Assembly: GCA_900323505.1 (NCBI GenBank)
Contig: OOIN01000007.1
Coordinates: 744,001-808,000, forward strand
DNA from: Ustilago trichophora
Lineage: Eukaryota > Basidiomycota > Ustilaginomycetes > Ustilaginales > Ustilaginaceae
Direction of reading: 5' to 3'
Length of the DNA stretch: 64,000 bases
The stretch's first letter is position 1, and each line of letters opens with the position of its first letter. The notes under the pieces were generated by a model. That model was not told where the DNA came from and searched no databases. It was given only the letters and a program-made list of their open reading frames with translations. Of this stretch, positions 32,160-43,480 are shown piece by piece. The position numbers and the translations under genes were made by a program.

Positions 32160-32393
32160 TCTCTTCTCACTTTTCGCACTCTCACTGCAGTCTCTGTCAA
32201 TTCTGCAACGCTAGCAAATTTCAACATTTCCTGTCCGACTTGCGCATAGGCTTTCCGGCTTTCTAAGAGCATTGATCGAAATGGGTCTGTGAAAGCAAAG
32301 AAATTCGAGATTCGACATCTTTGGGGTTTGATATGAAGCCAACCTTTAAGTTGCAACAAGGTTGTCAATGATAATCGACAGCAGGGCTCGGTG

Positions 32394-35300
32394 TTACTTC
32401 CACACCTCAACTCGGCGTCTGAGAACCTCCTTAACGTTGATTTTGGAATCGTCCACACCCAACTTTTCCATCAAATCTGTATACTCGCTTCCTTTGACCC
32501 CTTCGTCCTCTGCATCAAAGACGATCTGTACCGCCTTAGCCAGAGTTACAACTGTACTTTGACCCGCTTTTGCTGCTCCACTGCTTGTAGAGCTCGACAA
32601 GCTTAGCAGACGTGCAGCATCCAGTGCAGGTTTCCAACTAGCTTTTGGCACTCTACCAAACATACCAGCCGTCGCTTTACCTTTCGAAGAATTGGCTTGG
32701 ACTAGTTCGGTCACCACTGCCAACCATCCCTGTTGAAGGTCTTGGTCAAATCTGAGTCCTCCTTCGTAGGTGAATCGACGCGATCCGCCAGAGATTACGA
32801 CGCGGTCGACGAGAGCGTTTGCGATGGAGGAAGAGATATGGCGGTAGATGGGAAGGAGGGTTTCTCGGTCTAGGATGGAACAAAGATGGCCGAGATGCGA
32901 CGAAAAGATACTGAGAGAAGGGATAAGCGTGGGTGTGGGATAGGATTCCTTGTCCCCCTCCTCTTCTTCTAAAGCTGATGAAGAAGGTTCTTGATCCCAT
33001 CGACGCAAAATGTAAGGTCGCAACAGCTCGAGTGTTTCACTAACGATCAACCGTTCAATGCCGGTAATAGCGCGAGTGGCAATCTCGCCAAACTTGCGTC
33101 GAGGTTCTTCCCACACGCCGTAGCGTCCAAATTCGTTGAGAACTTGCTTTTGACCCACATCGCTCAGCTTGGGTGTGCCCATACCCGCCTCGCCACTGGG
33201 CAGGATTGGCGATCCTCCACCGCCACTGGTGAGAGGTCGTGCAACAGCAGCACCACGCTTAAGACCTCTCCTGAGCAACATTCCCAAAGAAGCTGCATCG
33301 AGTTCACGATCTTCTTCTGCAGTTTCATCCTTGCGCAGTCCTAGAGCCAGGGCGCGACCCTCTTCGGTGGAATGCAGGGATTCGGACATCTCAACGAACG
33401 CAGCGGTCTCAGACCACCTTTCGAGCTCGGAACAGACGTACTGGGCTGAAAGGAGTGCCTTGACCAGCCGACCTAGTCCACGCAAGCCTTTGACCATGTC
33501 GGAATCCGCTCCACCGGAAACGAGCGATGCTGAGCCTGCGCCTGGGACGATCTCGCCGGGCATAGCACGTGCAAAAGCTGAAGAAAGACTCTCAAACGCG
33601 TCCAGACTTCTCGTTAGCCTCTGTGCATAACTCCGCAGAATAGGCAGTTGGACGATGGCCAAGAACGACAGTCGTTGCGAGAGCGAGGGAAGCGGACGAT
33701 ATCGCTCAGACACCGAATCGAGGATTTCGATGGTGGACCGGGCGCTCTTTGTTGTTCTTTGACCGCCCTCTTCCTCAGCAGAAGGCGCATGGTCGGAGAG
33801 GGAAGAGTAGAAGACCTGCTCGTCGTCGTCTGCCAAGCTATCGGAGCTGCCGATCGCCCAGGCATCGGGGGAGTTCATGATCTCTTCGAATCGACGCAGA
33901 GCAAAGTCCTTTTCGCCGTCAAGCCAGCGATTGAACCAGTTGCTGTTGTCAAGAATATCGTCCGAGATCTTACGCGTCCCTGCACCGCCGATGACTGTGA
34001 GGGATGGTGGGAAGGTTTCGGCGACTTCGGCGTCGAATGTGAGTGCTTGAAAGACGGTGTGTGCGAGGAGGGAAGGGTGGTCCAAGAGAGACGGCATAGT
34101 GGAGGCGAGTTTGCGGCGGAGCGGGATCAAGAGGCCGTGAAGGAGCTCGGCATAGGTGTCTATGTGACGATAAAATTTGCGAGAGGAGGATCCGGGAGAT
34201 TGAGCGTTGGCGTAGGCGCGGTTGAGACGGACTACAGCTTCTCCAGAGCCGGGGATGCCGTGCTTTGCAGGCGCAAAGAGTGGAGCTTGTGTGCGAATGA
34301 GAGAGGCAATGTGAGACATGTACCATTCGGGTTTGTCGAGACGGTTGGTGGATCGATCGCCGTCAAAGTGGTAACGGAAGCGGAGGAGCATGGGCTCGAT
34401 CAGGCATTGCGTCGTAAGCAGCGGCTGGTAGTCGTCGCTTCCTGGCGGATGATCCTCGGATTCGTCGTCACCGGAAGATGGTTTGGCAGTAGCACGCTTG
34501 AGCAAACCCAGATGCTCAGCGGTATCCTGCAGCTGGCAGACGTCAGACCAGGCCTGTTTGACTTGGCTGCTCTCGATGAGCTTTGCTGCCGTGTTAGAGA
34601 GCTGGTCGCCGCCATCTTGCTTGTCGGCAACATCGGCCTTGCCCTGACCCCAGCCCGTTTGAGCAATCGCTTCTGACAGCCTCGAACACCGGGCTTTCCT
34701 AAGTGTCTTGACCGTGGCCGAACGTTGTGCACGCAGGAATGCCACAAGCTTGGGCTCACTGTCATCAGTCTGCTGCTTTTGATGCTGCTGCTCCGACCCA
34801 ACAGCCGAAAGCTTTTCGACCTTCCGTACGAGTGCGTCGAGTTGTGCCAGGTTGTGCAGGGCCGATTCGCGCTGTGTCTCATCGGTATCGCTCTTGATGG
34901 CAGCAAGCCGGAAATCTTCAGCCTGGGCAAGGATACCAAAGTAGTCTTTTGCCTTTTTGAGCTGGAGGATGGCGGTATGCAGCTGATCGAGTCTGTTCAT
35001 AAGGGTGATTGCGCCATCTTTGCTGGATTCGGGAGCGGCGGAAGAAGATGAAGCGGCGGTTATGACGAGATCTTCGCAGAGGTCGAGAAGTTTGTCTTCG
35101 GTTGAAGCGATTTCGTCGGGGAGAGAAGCGAGTTTCTGTTTGAGGATTTTGACGCCAGACAGGCTAGAAAGGAGTTGATTTCGTAGCTGAGATTCAAGAT
35201 CGGCTGTTCGGGCAGAAGCATGCTGATGGGCCGAGGTGAGTTCTGCAAGGTAGGCTTCGAGGGAGGATGATGAGGGCAGCGTGGTGAAGGTGGGAGTTGC

Positions 35301-35483
35301 GCTGCTCGGAGAGGAGATGAGAGATGCAGTGAGCGAATCGGAGGCAAGCTGAGGAAGGATGTAGTTACAGTGCTCGACGACGTAGCTGAGTTGTTGCTCT
35401 TCGGTAGGTGGTTGAAGATATGCTGCGAGCTGGTGCGGTTCCAGCGTTGAAATGGCCAAATTGGCCGCGTCTTGTGCCGCCAT
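32394..35483 (-). CDS. tip20: Tip20/RINT1 family tethering protein
   Basis: 1029 residues from the ATG at 35483 (MAAQDAANLAIS). The frame is open further upstream to 35747 through a CAT repeat that would encode polyhistidine; I treat that as 5' leader. The RINT1/TIP20 domain fills most of the protein: a heptad-rich N-terminal part, then YMSHIASLIRTQAPLF, the block SNWFNRWLDGEKDFALRRFEEIM and WKPALDAARLL near the end. This subunit of the Dsl1/NRZ complex tethers Golgi-derived COPI vesicles at the endoplasmic reticulum and acts with Dsl1, Sec39 and ER SNAREs. It converges with NDUFA1 (234 bp apart) and diverges from the Bsd2-like gene. Confidence 0.87.
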   Translation of the reverse strand: MAAQDAANLAISTLEPHQLAAYLQPPTEEQQLSYVVEHCNYILPQLASDSLTASLISSPSSATPTFTTLPSSSSLEAYLAELTSAHQHASARTADLESQLRNQLLSSLSGVKILKQKLASLPDEIASTEDKLLDLCEDLVITAASSSSAAPESSKDGAITLMNRLDQLHTAILQLKKAKDYFGILAQAEDFRLAAIKSDTDETQRESALHNLAQLDALVRKVEKLSAVGSEQQHQKQQTDDSEPKLVAFLRAQRSATVKTLRKARCSRLSEAIAQTGWGQGKADVADKQDGGDQLSNTAAKLIESSQVKQAWSDVCQLQDTAEHLGLLKRATAKPSSGDDESEDHPPGSDDYQPLLTTQCLIEPMLLRFRYHFDGDRSTNRLDKPEWYMSHIASLIRTQAPLFAPAKHGIPGSGEAVVRLNRAYANAQSPGSSSRKFYRHIDTYAELLHGLLIPLRRKLASTMPSLLDHPSLLAHTVFQALTFDAEVAETFPPSLTVIGGAGTRKISDDILDNSNWFNRWLDGEKDFALRRFEEIMNSPDAWAIGSSDSLADDDEQVFYSSLSDHAPSAEEEGGQRTTKSARSTIEILDSVSERYRPLPSLSQRLSFLAIVQLPILRSYAQRLTRSLDAFESLSSAFARAMPGEIVPGAGSASLVSGGADSDMVKGLRGLGRLVKALLSAQYVCSELERWSETAAFVEMSESLHSTEEGRALALGLRKDETAEEDRELDAASLGMLLRRGLKRGAAVARPLTSGGGGSPILPSGEAGMGTPKLSDVGQKQVLNEFGRYGVWEEPRRKFGEIATRAITGIERLIVSETLELLRPYILRRWDQEPSSSALEEEEGDKESYPTPTLIPSLSIFSSHLGHLCSILDRETLLPIYRHISSSIANALVDRVVISGGSRRFTYEGGLRFDQDLQQGWLAVVTELVQANSSKGKATAGMFGRVPKASWKPALDAARLLSLSSSTSSGAAKAGQSTVVTLAKAVQIVFDAEDEGVKGSEYTDLMEKLGVDDSKINVKEVLRRRVEVWK

Positions 35484-35493
35484 CCTAGTTGAC

Positions 35494-35573
<80 letters not shown>
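35494..35573. repeat. (TGA/CAT)n microsatellite, about 27 units
   Basis: Uninterrupted 80-bp trinucleotide run 11 bp upstream of the tip20 start. On the minus strand it reads as an open polyhistidine frame, in phase with tip20; on the plus strand it reads as polymethionine. Copy number is likely to vary between strains. Confidence 0.95.
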
Positions 35574-35763
35574 CGGGGCAAGGATGAAGCCAAGTGTGGG
35601 AGGACAAGAGGTGAAACAAATGGTGTTGGTTGCATCTGCGAAGTGACAAGCAGACAGCTTCCAACGTGGCTCAAGCGTGGTCAATTTTCTCGGAGGTGTC
35701 ATTTTGCTAGAACCTAACATCAACAACAAAAACGCACCACCAAGCAAGGCGACAGAGGGCCGA

Positions 35764-35775
35764 TACTGTACTGTA
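35764..35775. promoter_or_regulatory. Tandem TACTGTA element
   Basis: TACTGTACTGTA between tip20 and the bsd2-like gene. Identical on the opposite strand to the doublet at 52454-52465. Function unknown. Confidence 0.35.
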
Positions 35776-36197
35776 ATTCAAGCTCAGCGCAGAATAGCAC
35801 AGCTCTGCAGCACGGCTGTGAGAGGCTTGCATCATTAGCCACCTCACCAGTCTCATTTCAATTGTTCCTGAAGCTGAGCTTAAGCCCTGTCGCCCCGTCG
35901 CCCTGAAGCACACGCACACGCACACACCCACGCACCTTCACCTTGAACGCCCGACTTGGTACTCCACCCTGTCCACTTTCACTATCTCCGTCGTCTTCGT
36001 CGTCATCTTGACCAGCACTACAATCTCCAACAATATCTTCACTTCATACTACCATCGCCAACGGCTTTCGCGACTTCTTCCTAGTCCATTTCACATTGTC
36101 CATCTCATCTGCACCGTCGCCAACACCTGACAGTACCGCATAAGCTCAATCATCATCGCCCAACACTGAATCATACCACTACCGCTCTTCAATAGCC

Positions 36198-38150
36198 ATG
36201 GCTCGCCCAGGCGCAGGGCCGCGATCGCACTCTCGCAGATCCGAAGAGCTCTTTGCCGCCTTCAACGCTCCCACAGATACAGATCCTGCGTTGCCAGCTT
36301 ACGCCCAAGCCAGCTCGTCCGCACAGCCATCCACTTCGAGACCCTCCACAGATGTCTTTTTCGACGCAGGAGATGCGCTCCCCGCACCAGATGCGCAGTC
36401 TACCTCCAACGACCCGCTAGGTGCAGACCGGGCAAACACATCCTCTGCTCGCTCACCATCCTCCTTTCGACCACCACCCCTTTTCAACCGCACCGGAGGC
36501 ACTCCAGCATACGACTTTGAGCGACCCGAGTACTTTCCCACAGCTACAAGGCGACCACCTCCGTCCTCAAACGCTACAAGCCCGCGACTCGATGCTGCTG
36601 CTCCCGATGCAGCCAATATGTCCGCCAACAACAACCACGAGACAATAGATATGGGCTTCGATGGCGAAAACGACGCCGACGACTCGATGCACTCTGGCAG
36701 TGGCAGCAACGTCCAGCGCAACGGCTACAGCTCTCTACCCACTTCCAGCACTGGTGGTGGTGGAAGCAGCACAGATGCGTCCGAACACATGTCGAGAAGC
36801 GATCGTATGCGTTTTGCGCTTGGTCGTTTTGGCCGCTTTGTAGGCATGGGCATCCCCGGTGCACGCTACTCTTCTCTTTCCCAGCAAGATGGTGGTCGTG
36901 CGGGCGTGCATCGACCGCGTGTCGTTGGAGGCGGTATCGGGCAGGACGGCGTTTTTGCCAACCTGAGCGCCAAGCCAGAACGCCGTCGTCGAGGCCAAAA
37001 CAGCGGAGGTGCCGACGACCGAGGCGATGACGATGATCTTGAGGACGACATTCAGCCACCCACTTACGAGATTGCTGCAGCTGATGCCGTGCCTCAGTAC
37101 TGGGAAACCACCATTCTGGGCGGCAGCGTCCATCCACTCGCCAACGGGCTTGGTTGGACCCCCGGAGGAGCTCATGTAGGCGCCATCGAGGATCTCATCG
37201 TCGAAGGTTTGGCCGTAGGCAACTTTTTCGGTTTCGCATGGAATCTGCTCGTTTCCATGACGTTCCAGTTTGTCGGCTTTTTGCTCACCTATCTTCTCCA
37301 CACCACCCATGCTGCTCGATGCGGCAGTCGAGCCGGACTCGGCATTACACTCATTCAATACGGATTCTACCTGCGCACCAGAGCCAGCGAGATCGCCGAG
37401 GGTAAGATCATCGACTCGGGTGGCTTTAACGGCGGTGGCGCTGTCTCTCCCGGGGGTGGCGGTGGAGGATGGTTTGGCGAAGATCTCAACGACGGAGAAG
37501 GCGGTGCAAGGAGGAGAAGAGGATGGATCTCACGCATGGTTCAACCATCTCAACCTTCAGCAGAGGGCGCAACGCTTGCCGATCTGTTTGCTGCACAAGC
37601 CGATGGACAGCCAGTCAACGTGGGCGATCAGAGCATCTCTGACTCGATGAGTCAATCTACCGAATGGCTCGCTTACGTTTTAATGGTTCTTGGGTGGACG
37701 ATTTTGCTCTCTAGCATGTTGAGCTACTGGCGCATTTGGCGATGGGGCAAGTCCCTAGTTGATGCTGCACGTCGTGAGCAAGAGTCTAGCAACGAAACTA
37801 CTGGTGAAGATGGTTCCGGTGGTGGTGGTGGTGGCGAAACTTCGTCTTTAGGTGGGGCAGGTTTTGTCAATCGGTTCCGATCCGTTTTTTCTTCTCGTAC
37901 TGGAGCCAACGGTGGTGGTGGAGGAGGGGGGAGCGGGGAGGATTGGATACTTTTCCCTGGAGTAGGACAACGATTAGGTCGCACCACTGGGAGAAGCAGA
38001 ATCAGAACGGAAAGATCAACAGCTAGTTTCGATCATCCAACGAGCATTGCCGATTTAGAAGATGAGGAAGGATTGGATACCGAAGATGCTCGATTGAACC
38101 TGGCAGAGAGAAGATTGTTGAATGATATGCGTCGTGTTGGGCTTGCCTAA
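36198..38150 (+). CDS. bsd2: Bsd2/NDFIP-like membrane adaptor
   Basis: 650 residues, no intron. A long disordered N-terminus (about 280 residues) leads to the PY motif PPTYEI (about residue 286), the binding signal for Rsp5/Nedd4-type WW domains, and PQYWETT. The Bsd2/NDFIP membrane domain follows: GNFFGFAWNLLVSMTFQFVGFLLTYLL, then HAARCGSRAGLGITLIQYGFYL, and after a Gly-rich insert a third hydrophobic segment (LAYVLMVLGWTILLSSML). Yeast Bsd2 sits in Golgi and endosomal membranes and recruits Rsp5 to ubiquitinate cargo such as metal transporters. The Gly-rich inserts and the acidic C-terminus are longer than in yeast. A link to the zrt1/pra1 pair 18 kb away is conceivable but unproven. Confidence 0.85.
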   Translation: MARPGAGPRSHSRRSEELFAAFNAPTDTDPALPAYAQASSSAQPSTSRPSTDVFFDAGDALPAPDAQSTSNDPLGADRANTSSARSPSSFRPPPLFNRTGGTPAYDFERPEYFPTATRRPPPSSNATSPRLDAAAPDAANMSANNNHETIDMGFDGENDADDSMHSGSGSNVQRNGYSSLPTSSTGGGGSSTDASEHMSRSDRMRFALGRFGRFVGMGIPGARYSSLSQQDGGRAGVHRPRVVGGGIGQDGVFANLSAKPERRRRGQNSGGADDRGDDDDLEDDIQPPTYEIAAADAVPQYWETTILGGSVHPLANGLGWTPGGAHVGAIEDLIVEGLAVGNFFGFAWNLLVSMTFQFVGFLLTYLLHTTHAARCGSRAGLGITLIQYGFYLRTRASEIAEGKIIDSGGFNGGGAVSPGGGGGGWFGEDLNDGEGGARRRRGWISRMVQPSQPSAEGATLADLFAAQADGQPVNVGDQSISDSMSQSTEWLAYVLMVLGWTILLSSMLSYWRIWRWGKSLVDAARREQESSNETTGEDGSGGGGGGETSSLGGAGFVNRFRSVFSSRTGANGGGGGGGSGEDWILFPGVGQRLGRTTGRSRIRTERSTASFDHPTSIADLEDEEGLDTEDARLNLAERRLLNDMRRVGLA

Positions 38151-38544
38151 TTTTTGTTTTGTTTTTTATTATTATTATTATTTTTTTTTTTTTGAAAAGT
38201 ACAGTCGCGTCCAAAACTGTCCCATAATTTTGTTCTGAGCCGAATATCAATGAGGCTCCACACGAGTCATTTTTACAAATCTAAGCCTCCTCACAAGAAT
38301 GATCACCACCATAATGTTGATATTTTGCTAGCTCATATCTAACACCTGGATGTGATAGATGCTATCCATAGCTACAACTTCCTCACCAACAAAAAAAAAT
38401 GGTTTAGTCTCATTGTGTGATGCAAGCTCCAATTTGAAAGCATATTCAGGTAGCTGAGAGTCACAGCTTTCAATTGATGCAAGGTGCATGATGTGTTGAT
38501 TATACAGATGTTGAGGAAAGCGAGCATGTATAGTGACGGGCAAT
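38151..38544. other. Intergenic, convergent 3' ends
   Basis: AT-rich, with TTATTA runs and a T homopolymer at about 38180. No gene seen. Confidence 0.6.
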
Positions 38545-38668
38545 TTATTTGATCACTTTTGGCTCGCACTGTATACTGGTACGAGGGGTGGTCTCCACCG
38601 ATCGTTGGGCATCGGCAGGTGTCGAAGTGCCTGGCACGTCCGTCGAAGCACGAGGACTTCCCGACTGG

Positions 38669-38713
<45 letters not shown>

Positions 38714-41700
38714 TGTTGCTGGCGACGCGCAAAGATGTTGGGAATGCGAGGCTTGTACGTCACCGGTCCAAAGGGCGATGCTGCAGGCTTGTCAACAGCG
38801 GGCGAGCCTGGTGCTACTTCATTGCTGGGTGTAGAAGGGCCAGCGGAAGATGTCACGCTGACCGTGGGTGGTGGAGCGACGCGTTTGCTTGCCAACACCT
38901 GCTGAAGAGCCTCATCCTTCCATTCGACATGCTTCAGCGCTGAAAGCTTTGTGCCCAAGTAGCGAGCATCGGTCTGCATGCGATCGAGAGCATGGTGGTT
39001 CTGAACGGGCACCTTCTCGAACTCTTGGGCAATGCGAGCATCGATAGATCTCAGTACTTGGCCGATGACGTGCTCGACAACAACGGCTTGCAGGTACTTG
39101 CTCAAGACCTTGTGGAGGGTAGCAGTCTCCTTGACGAGATCGGCAGCGTATCTGTTGGGCTCCGCCTCCTTGACTTCGTCTCCCTCCTGATCTTCGGCAG
39201 CTGGCTTCTCTGCGTTCCAGTCGATGGCACTGAGGGTGCGGCAATGGACGGTCAGACGGTCCGACATGATTGCGACGAGCTTGGCGTGGATCTCGTACTG
39301 GTGCTCCTGGAAATCGCGACGCAGCTTGTCAAACTCGGTGAGCATGACTGCCTGCTTGGGGGACAGATGGCGGCGTACTGTCTCGCGAATGTAAGGGATC
39401 AGTGAGATCATAATCGAGAGCGACTGCGACGCCAGCGCCAAGTGCTTGGCAGTGATGTTTTTGAGACCCGCCGATCGCATGGCCCCTGCGCCTAGCACGA
39501 CCTGACAGGTTCGCGAGTTGAATTGCTTGAGGAACTCAACGACCCTCGCCATTGCTTCGGTGGTTAGCAATGGCAGGTTGATGATGACCTTGAGATAGTC
39601 GACGAGCAGAGAGAGAACATCTAGACTTGCGTCGACGACAAAGTATTGGCGGTCCTCAATGCCAAGTGTCTTGGTCGAGGCAGGCGCAGCACCTTCGCTG
39701 GAGTCCGCTGTTTCTGCCTCAAGTTTGCCTTGTTTGTTGCTGGCCTCGTCCTGCTGAACTTCGCTACCTGTGACAACAAAGTCGGCGGGATCTTCGACAG
39801 CACTTTTGACGATCTGGTGGATCTGAGCTTGAATCTCTGCGCCAACTTCGGCTTGGGCCCAAGTCTCCTCTTCGACTGCTTTGGCAGCACGTTCGATGCG
39901 CCTGCGATGGAAATTTGCGAGGAAACCTTTGGCCTGGCTGAGCACCGTTCCTCGGAGACCTACAATCATCTTGCGACACAGCTGCTCGGACGATAGCACG
40001 AAGCTCCAGCAGAGCTGGAAGACGACCAAGAAGGGGGGCAGCTCAAGAGCTGCATGGGTGGTCGCGCGCAGGCCAAGCAGGCGAGCACACAAGCTGTGTG
40101 CCTGTTCGGCTGAAGCGACCACTACATCCGACAACTTGGCTGGCAAATTCGTGGGCACACCCTGAGGCATTGTCGGCGGTGACGGAAGTCCTGGAGTAGG
40201 ATCGTTGTTAGCGGCATCAGTCGCAGTGCTTTCAATCGTGGATGTGTTGGAAGTATGCAGGTCGTCCAAGATGCAAAGAACCAGCTTGCATTGGCCATCG
40301 ATCGCCTTGAGACACTCGATGAGCACTTCGAAGAGTTCCCGGCCCATGTTGAGGAACGAGGTGTGCTCGAGATCGCGGATGCGTGCTGCGGGTGGCGGAA
40401 GATTATCGGGGTCATCATACTTCGACAGATCCTCGGAAAGGAGCCATTGGACTGTTTCAGCCATTTCGCTTCTTGACCGCGAAAGCGTTTCTCTCCATGT
40501 CTCGTGGATGGCCTGAATCGCCACTTCTCGGTAAGTGGCAACTGCCTTTTCGATACATCCAGTCTTTGCAAGCCCAATGACGTGCGGGACGATGCGTGAT
40601 TCCAAGTCGGAATCAGCAGTCGAAAGCGCACGGGCAGAGTGACCAAATGGCGATGCTGGAGCTTTGGATGGTGTGAGGAGCGACTCGGTCGGTGCGAGAG
40701 GTCCAGCAGCAGATGGTTGCTTTCCTGACTGGTCAGAAATGGTCGCAAAGTAGTCGTTGCCGTTTGTCGAGGTTGACGAAGAAGTGCTATACCGTCGATG
40801 GACGGCAAGTCGAGCATCGATGTCCTGTCTGAGGATGGCGATCAGATCTTGTTCGAGCATGCCTGACAATGTCTGTTCCATCTCCTCTAACTGTGCTGGA
40901 ATGCTAGCGAGACAACGTAATTCGGAAAGGGCGACTTCCGTGTCGGCTGAAGCATCCTTGATGGACACTGTCCCATCTGCATCTGGCCTAACGTGCTCCT
41001 GTTCGCAATGGGGACGGCGCAAGACGGATCTGAGCTTGTTGAGCAGGTCGAGAGCTTCTTCGGTCTCACCCTGCTGCAAGAGCAGACGAATCAGATCGCG
41101 TCGCTCAATGATCTGACGGACGTTTTGAACTGCAATCTGCTTGCGTTCGAGCTGCCTTCGATGCTGCTGCTCCCGGATGACTCGCAATCCTTTCTTTGCC
41201 TGCTTTTCATCGATGGATACGAGCTCGGACTTGAGGTCATCAATCTTGCGCAAACAGCTCTCTGCTTCTGCATTGAGATCGTTTAGATTCTCAAGAGCTG
41301 CAAAGAAGGAAGAGGACTGTTGACCGATCTCGATGATGAGGTGTTGTTCGATGACGTCCGAGTAGTAGCTGAGCTTCTCCTGAAGCATCTGATTTAGAGC
41401 AACATCGTAAGTGGGAGCGACGCCACCGTTCTGCTCTGCAGGGGATACTGATGCGACTTTGAAGCGTTCTGTGACCTGGTCGAAAGTGTATGGGTTGCCG
41501 AGATCAAAGTCTTCGGAGAAGAAGACTTGGGGAACCGTACTGAGATTGGGAAGACGCTTGCGAGCTTGTGGTGGTGGAACAGCCTGAAGGTCAGCAGAAA
41601 GCGAAGCCATGCTGGCGGTGGGACGATGCCGCCTGTTGGCCTTGCCAAGCGGTTCAGAGTCGTAGGAAGAGTCATTCGAGCGATGTTGTTGTTGTTGTTG

Positions 41701-41737
<37 letters not shown>

Positions 41738-42258
41738 ATGGTCGCTTTGCCCTGCCTGCCCATGCTTTGATTGCGCATGAACCTGTCCCATTCTGGGCGA
41801 ACACTGGAAAGATAAGGGTCAAGCTCTGCCTTTTTGACTTTTGGGATGTCGGCGGGGACATGATTGGGTGTGACTGGTGGGAAGCGGGACGACTTGGGGT
41901 CGATGGGATGCTGGCGCTTGGAAGGGTTGTTCAGGACGGTGGACACGGCATTGAAACCGGTCAAAGCCAAACTGGGCGAGTTGAAGCCAGAACCAGAGAG
42001 ACTGAGAGAAGAGCCTGCTGCGCCCGCTGAAGAGTAGAGACTGCGTCCGAGGCGTGAAGCAAGAATGCTTGGCGCGAACGTGGTGCTGTTGATGGTTGAA
42101 TCGGCCTCGGAGCCAGGACTGCCTGGACTGGCGATGCCATTCCGAAGCTGAATCGAGCTGACCGTCTCATCCCCTATGATGTGAGGTGATGAGGAAGCTG
42201 AAGAGGTGCCAACGTTACGACTTGAAGAGGTAGCGGCCTCATCGATGCCGGTGGACAT
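38545..42258 (-). CDS. vps54: GARP complex subunit Vps54
   Basis: 1237 residues, no intron. The N-terminal Vps54_N region has the conserved coiled-coil LNQMLQEKLSYYSDVIEQHL ... LENLNDLNAEAESCL and the C-terminal Vps54 domain runs from about residue 900 to 1130 (KNITAKHLALASQSL, LIPYIRETVRRHL, EIHAKLVAIMSDRL, LHKVLSKYLQ). GARP (Vps51-54) tethers endosome-derived vesicles at the trans-Golgi network. Polyglutamine tracts occur near both ends: about residues 175-191 and 1180-1196, outside the folded regions. The conserved core argues for a functional gene. It shares a 1.2-kb divergent promoter with the creC-like gene. Confidence 0.92.
38672..38720. repeat. CTG/CAG repeat coding C-terminal polyQ of Vps54
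   Basis: Mostly pure CTG units with two TTG interruptions at one end; encodes about 17 Gln on the minus strand. Confidence 0.95.
41684..41735. repeat. TTG/CTG repeat coding N-terminal polyQ of Vps54
   Basis: A TTG block followed by a CTG block, encoding about 17 Gln by CAG then CAA codons on the minus strand. Confidence 0.95.
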
Positions 42259-43480
42259 GGTGCTTGGACTGCGAAGACGAGTGTCGCTGCTTGCGGTTCA
42301 TCGAGCATGGACCCACGGTGACCGACGTGTACCAGGCAATCGACAAAGATTGCCGAATGAAGCAGAGCTAAGACGGCTCGCCGCGGAGTGTGTGCGATTG
42401 TATGCTGGAAGGATGATGGTTGGATAAAAGCTCTAGCTGGGCTGAATGAACGAGTTGTTGGACAGAGTGTGTGAATGTGGTGGCCCTTGCTCGCACCGAC
42501 ACGCTGCTGTCTGTGTTGCATTGAAGAGCACAATTCGGCGGCCGATCTCAAAATGTTATAGCGCCTGTCTGCACAATTAGTCAAAAAAAAATCTGCACGG
42601 ATCAGGCGTCGTCGGATCGGCTCGCTTATGGTCTTGAGCTCGCTTCCGATGCCGGCAATTCCGAAGACTGATGCCGTGCTAACATCCTAGCACAATGTGA
42701 CCGAATTGTCATGAATCTGTATTGTAAGCAGATCTCTCTCTCTGTGTCGGATTGGTGAACGGAAGGCTCAAGTACTCTCTGTCCTGTCAGCTTTGATACC
42801 ATGCTCGAGATGCGCTGTGAGTATGCAAGCACATTTGGGGAGAAGGACCACGCGGCAGAGGCAGACATGTGGTAATTGAGCAGCTTTCCCAGCTGCTCTG
42901 GAATTTGAACCCCTTTTCCCTTGGCTGTGGGCTTTGGCCGGGCTGACTTTGTGGCCGGTCGGTCATTCGAACACCAACCCTTGCTTCTCGTGCCTGAGTG
43001 GGCAAGGAAACACGTCTTCTTGACTGCGACGGTGCGCCGTTTTCGAGCTCCGACACCTTGGGGATCTTTCCTCTTCCCCAGTTCTCGATTCAATCCCCCA
43101 ACCATTTCGCACAGCTTTCTCAGCTGTATCCTATATCGCCGTCGGTCATCAAAGAGCCACACTGCAACTGCTCACTCCCACTCTGTCTCGGTCATCTTTA
43201 CTCTCTTGCGACATCCCCACCTCGAAAACAGCAATCAGTCACATCTGACAACGGCCGATCCGGAGCATTTCATTCACCTGCGACCATCACCACCACCACC
43301 ATCACCACCACCACTGCAATCGGATTGTTCCGCATCTTCGCATTACCAGCGCCTCGCATTCATTCCGAAATCCTGCCACTCTCCGCACTGCCACATCGTT
43401 GATGGACGGCCCGCAACACTTGACCTTGTATTTCCCACGCTTCTAGGCAACAAGCTAGGGCGCTCGATTGATTAGCCAGT
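42259..43480. other. Divergent promoter of vps54 and creC-like gene
   Basis: No gene supported. The plus-strand leader is CT-rich and includes a CAC/CAT microsatellite at about 43283-43315. Confidence 0.5.

Larger units (their letters stand above)
35484..36197. other. Divergent promoter of tip20 and bsd2-like gene
   Basis: No separate gene. Holds the 80-bp trinucleotide repeat at 35494-35573, the doublet TACTGTACTGTA at 35764-35775 and a CT/CA-rich leader for the plus-strand gene. Confidence 0.6.

Noticed and set aside
32033..32266. Longer last exon for NDUFA1 starting at 32033
   Set aside because: Gives a tail unlike the family; the acceptor at 32092-32093 restores the conserved APKEFATNSAW ending.
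35496..35717. Plus-strand frame starting with 26 methionines
   Set aside because: Product of the trinucleotide repeat, not a gene.
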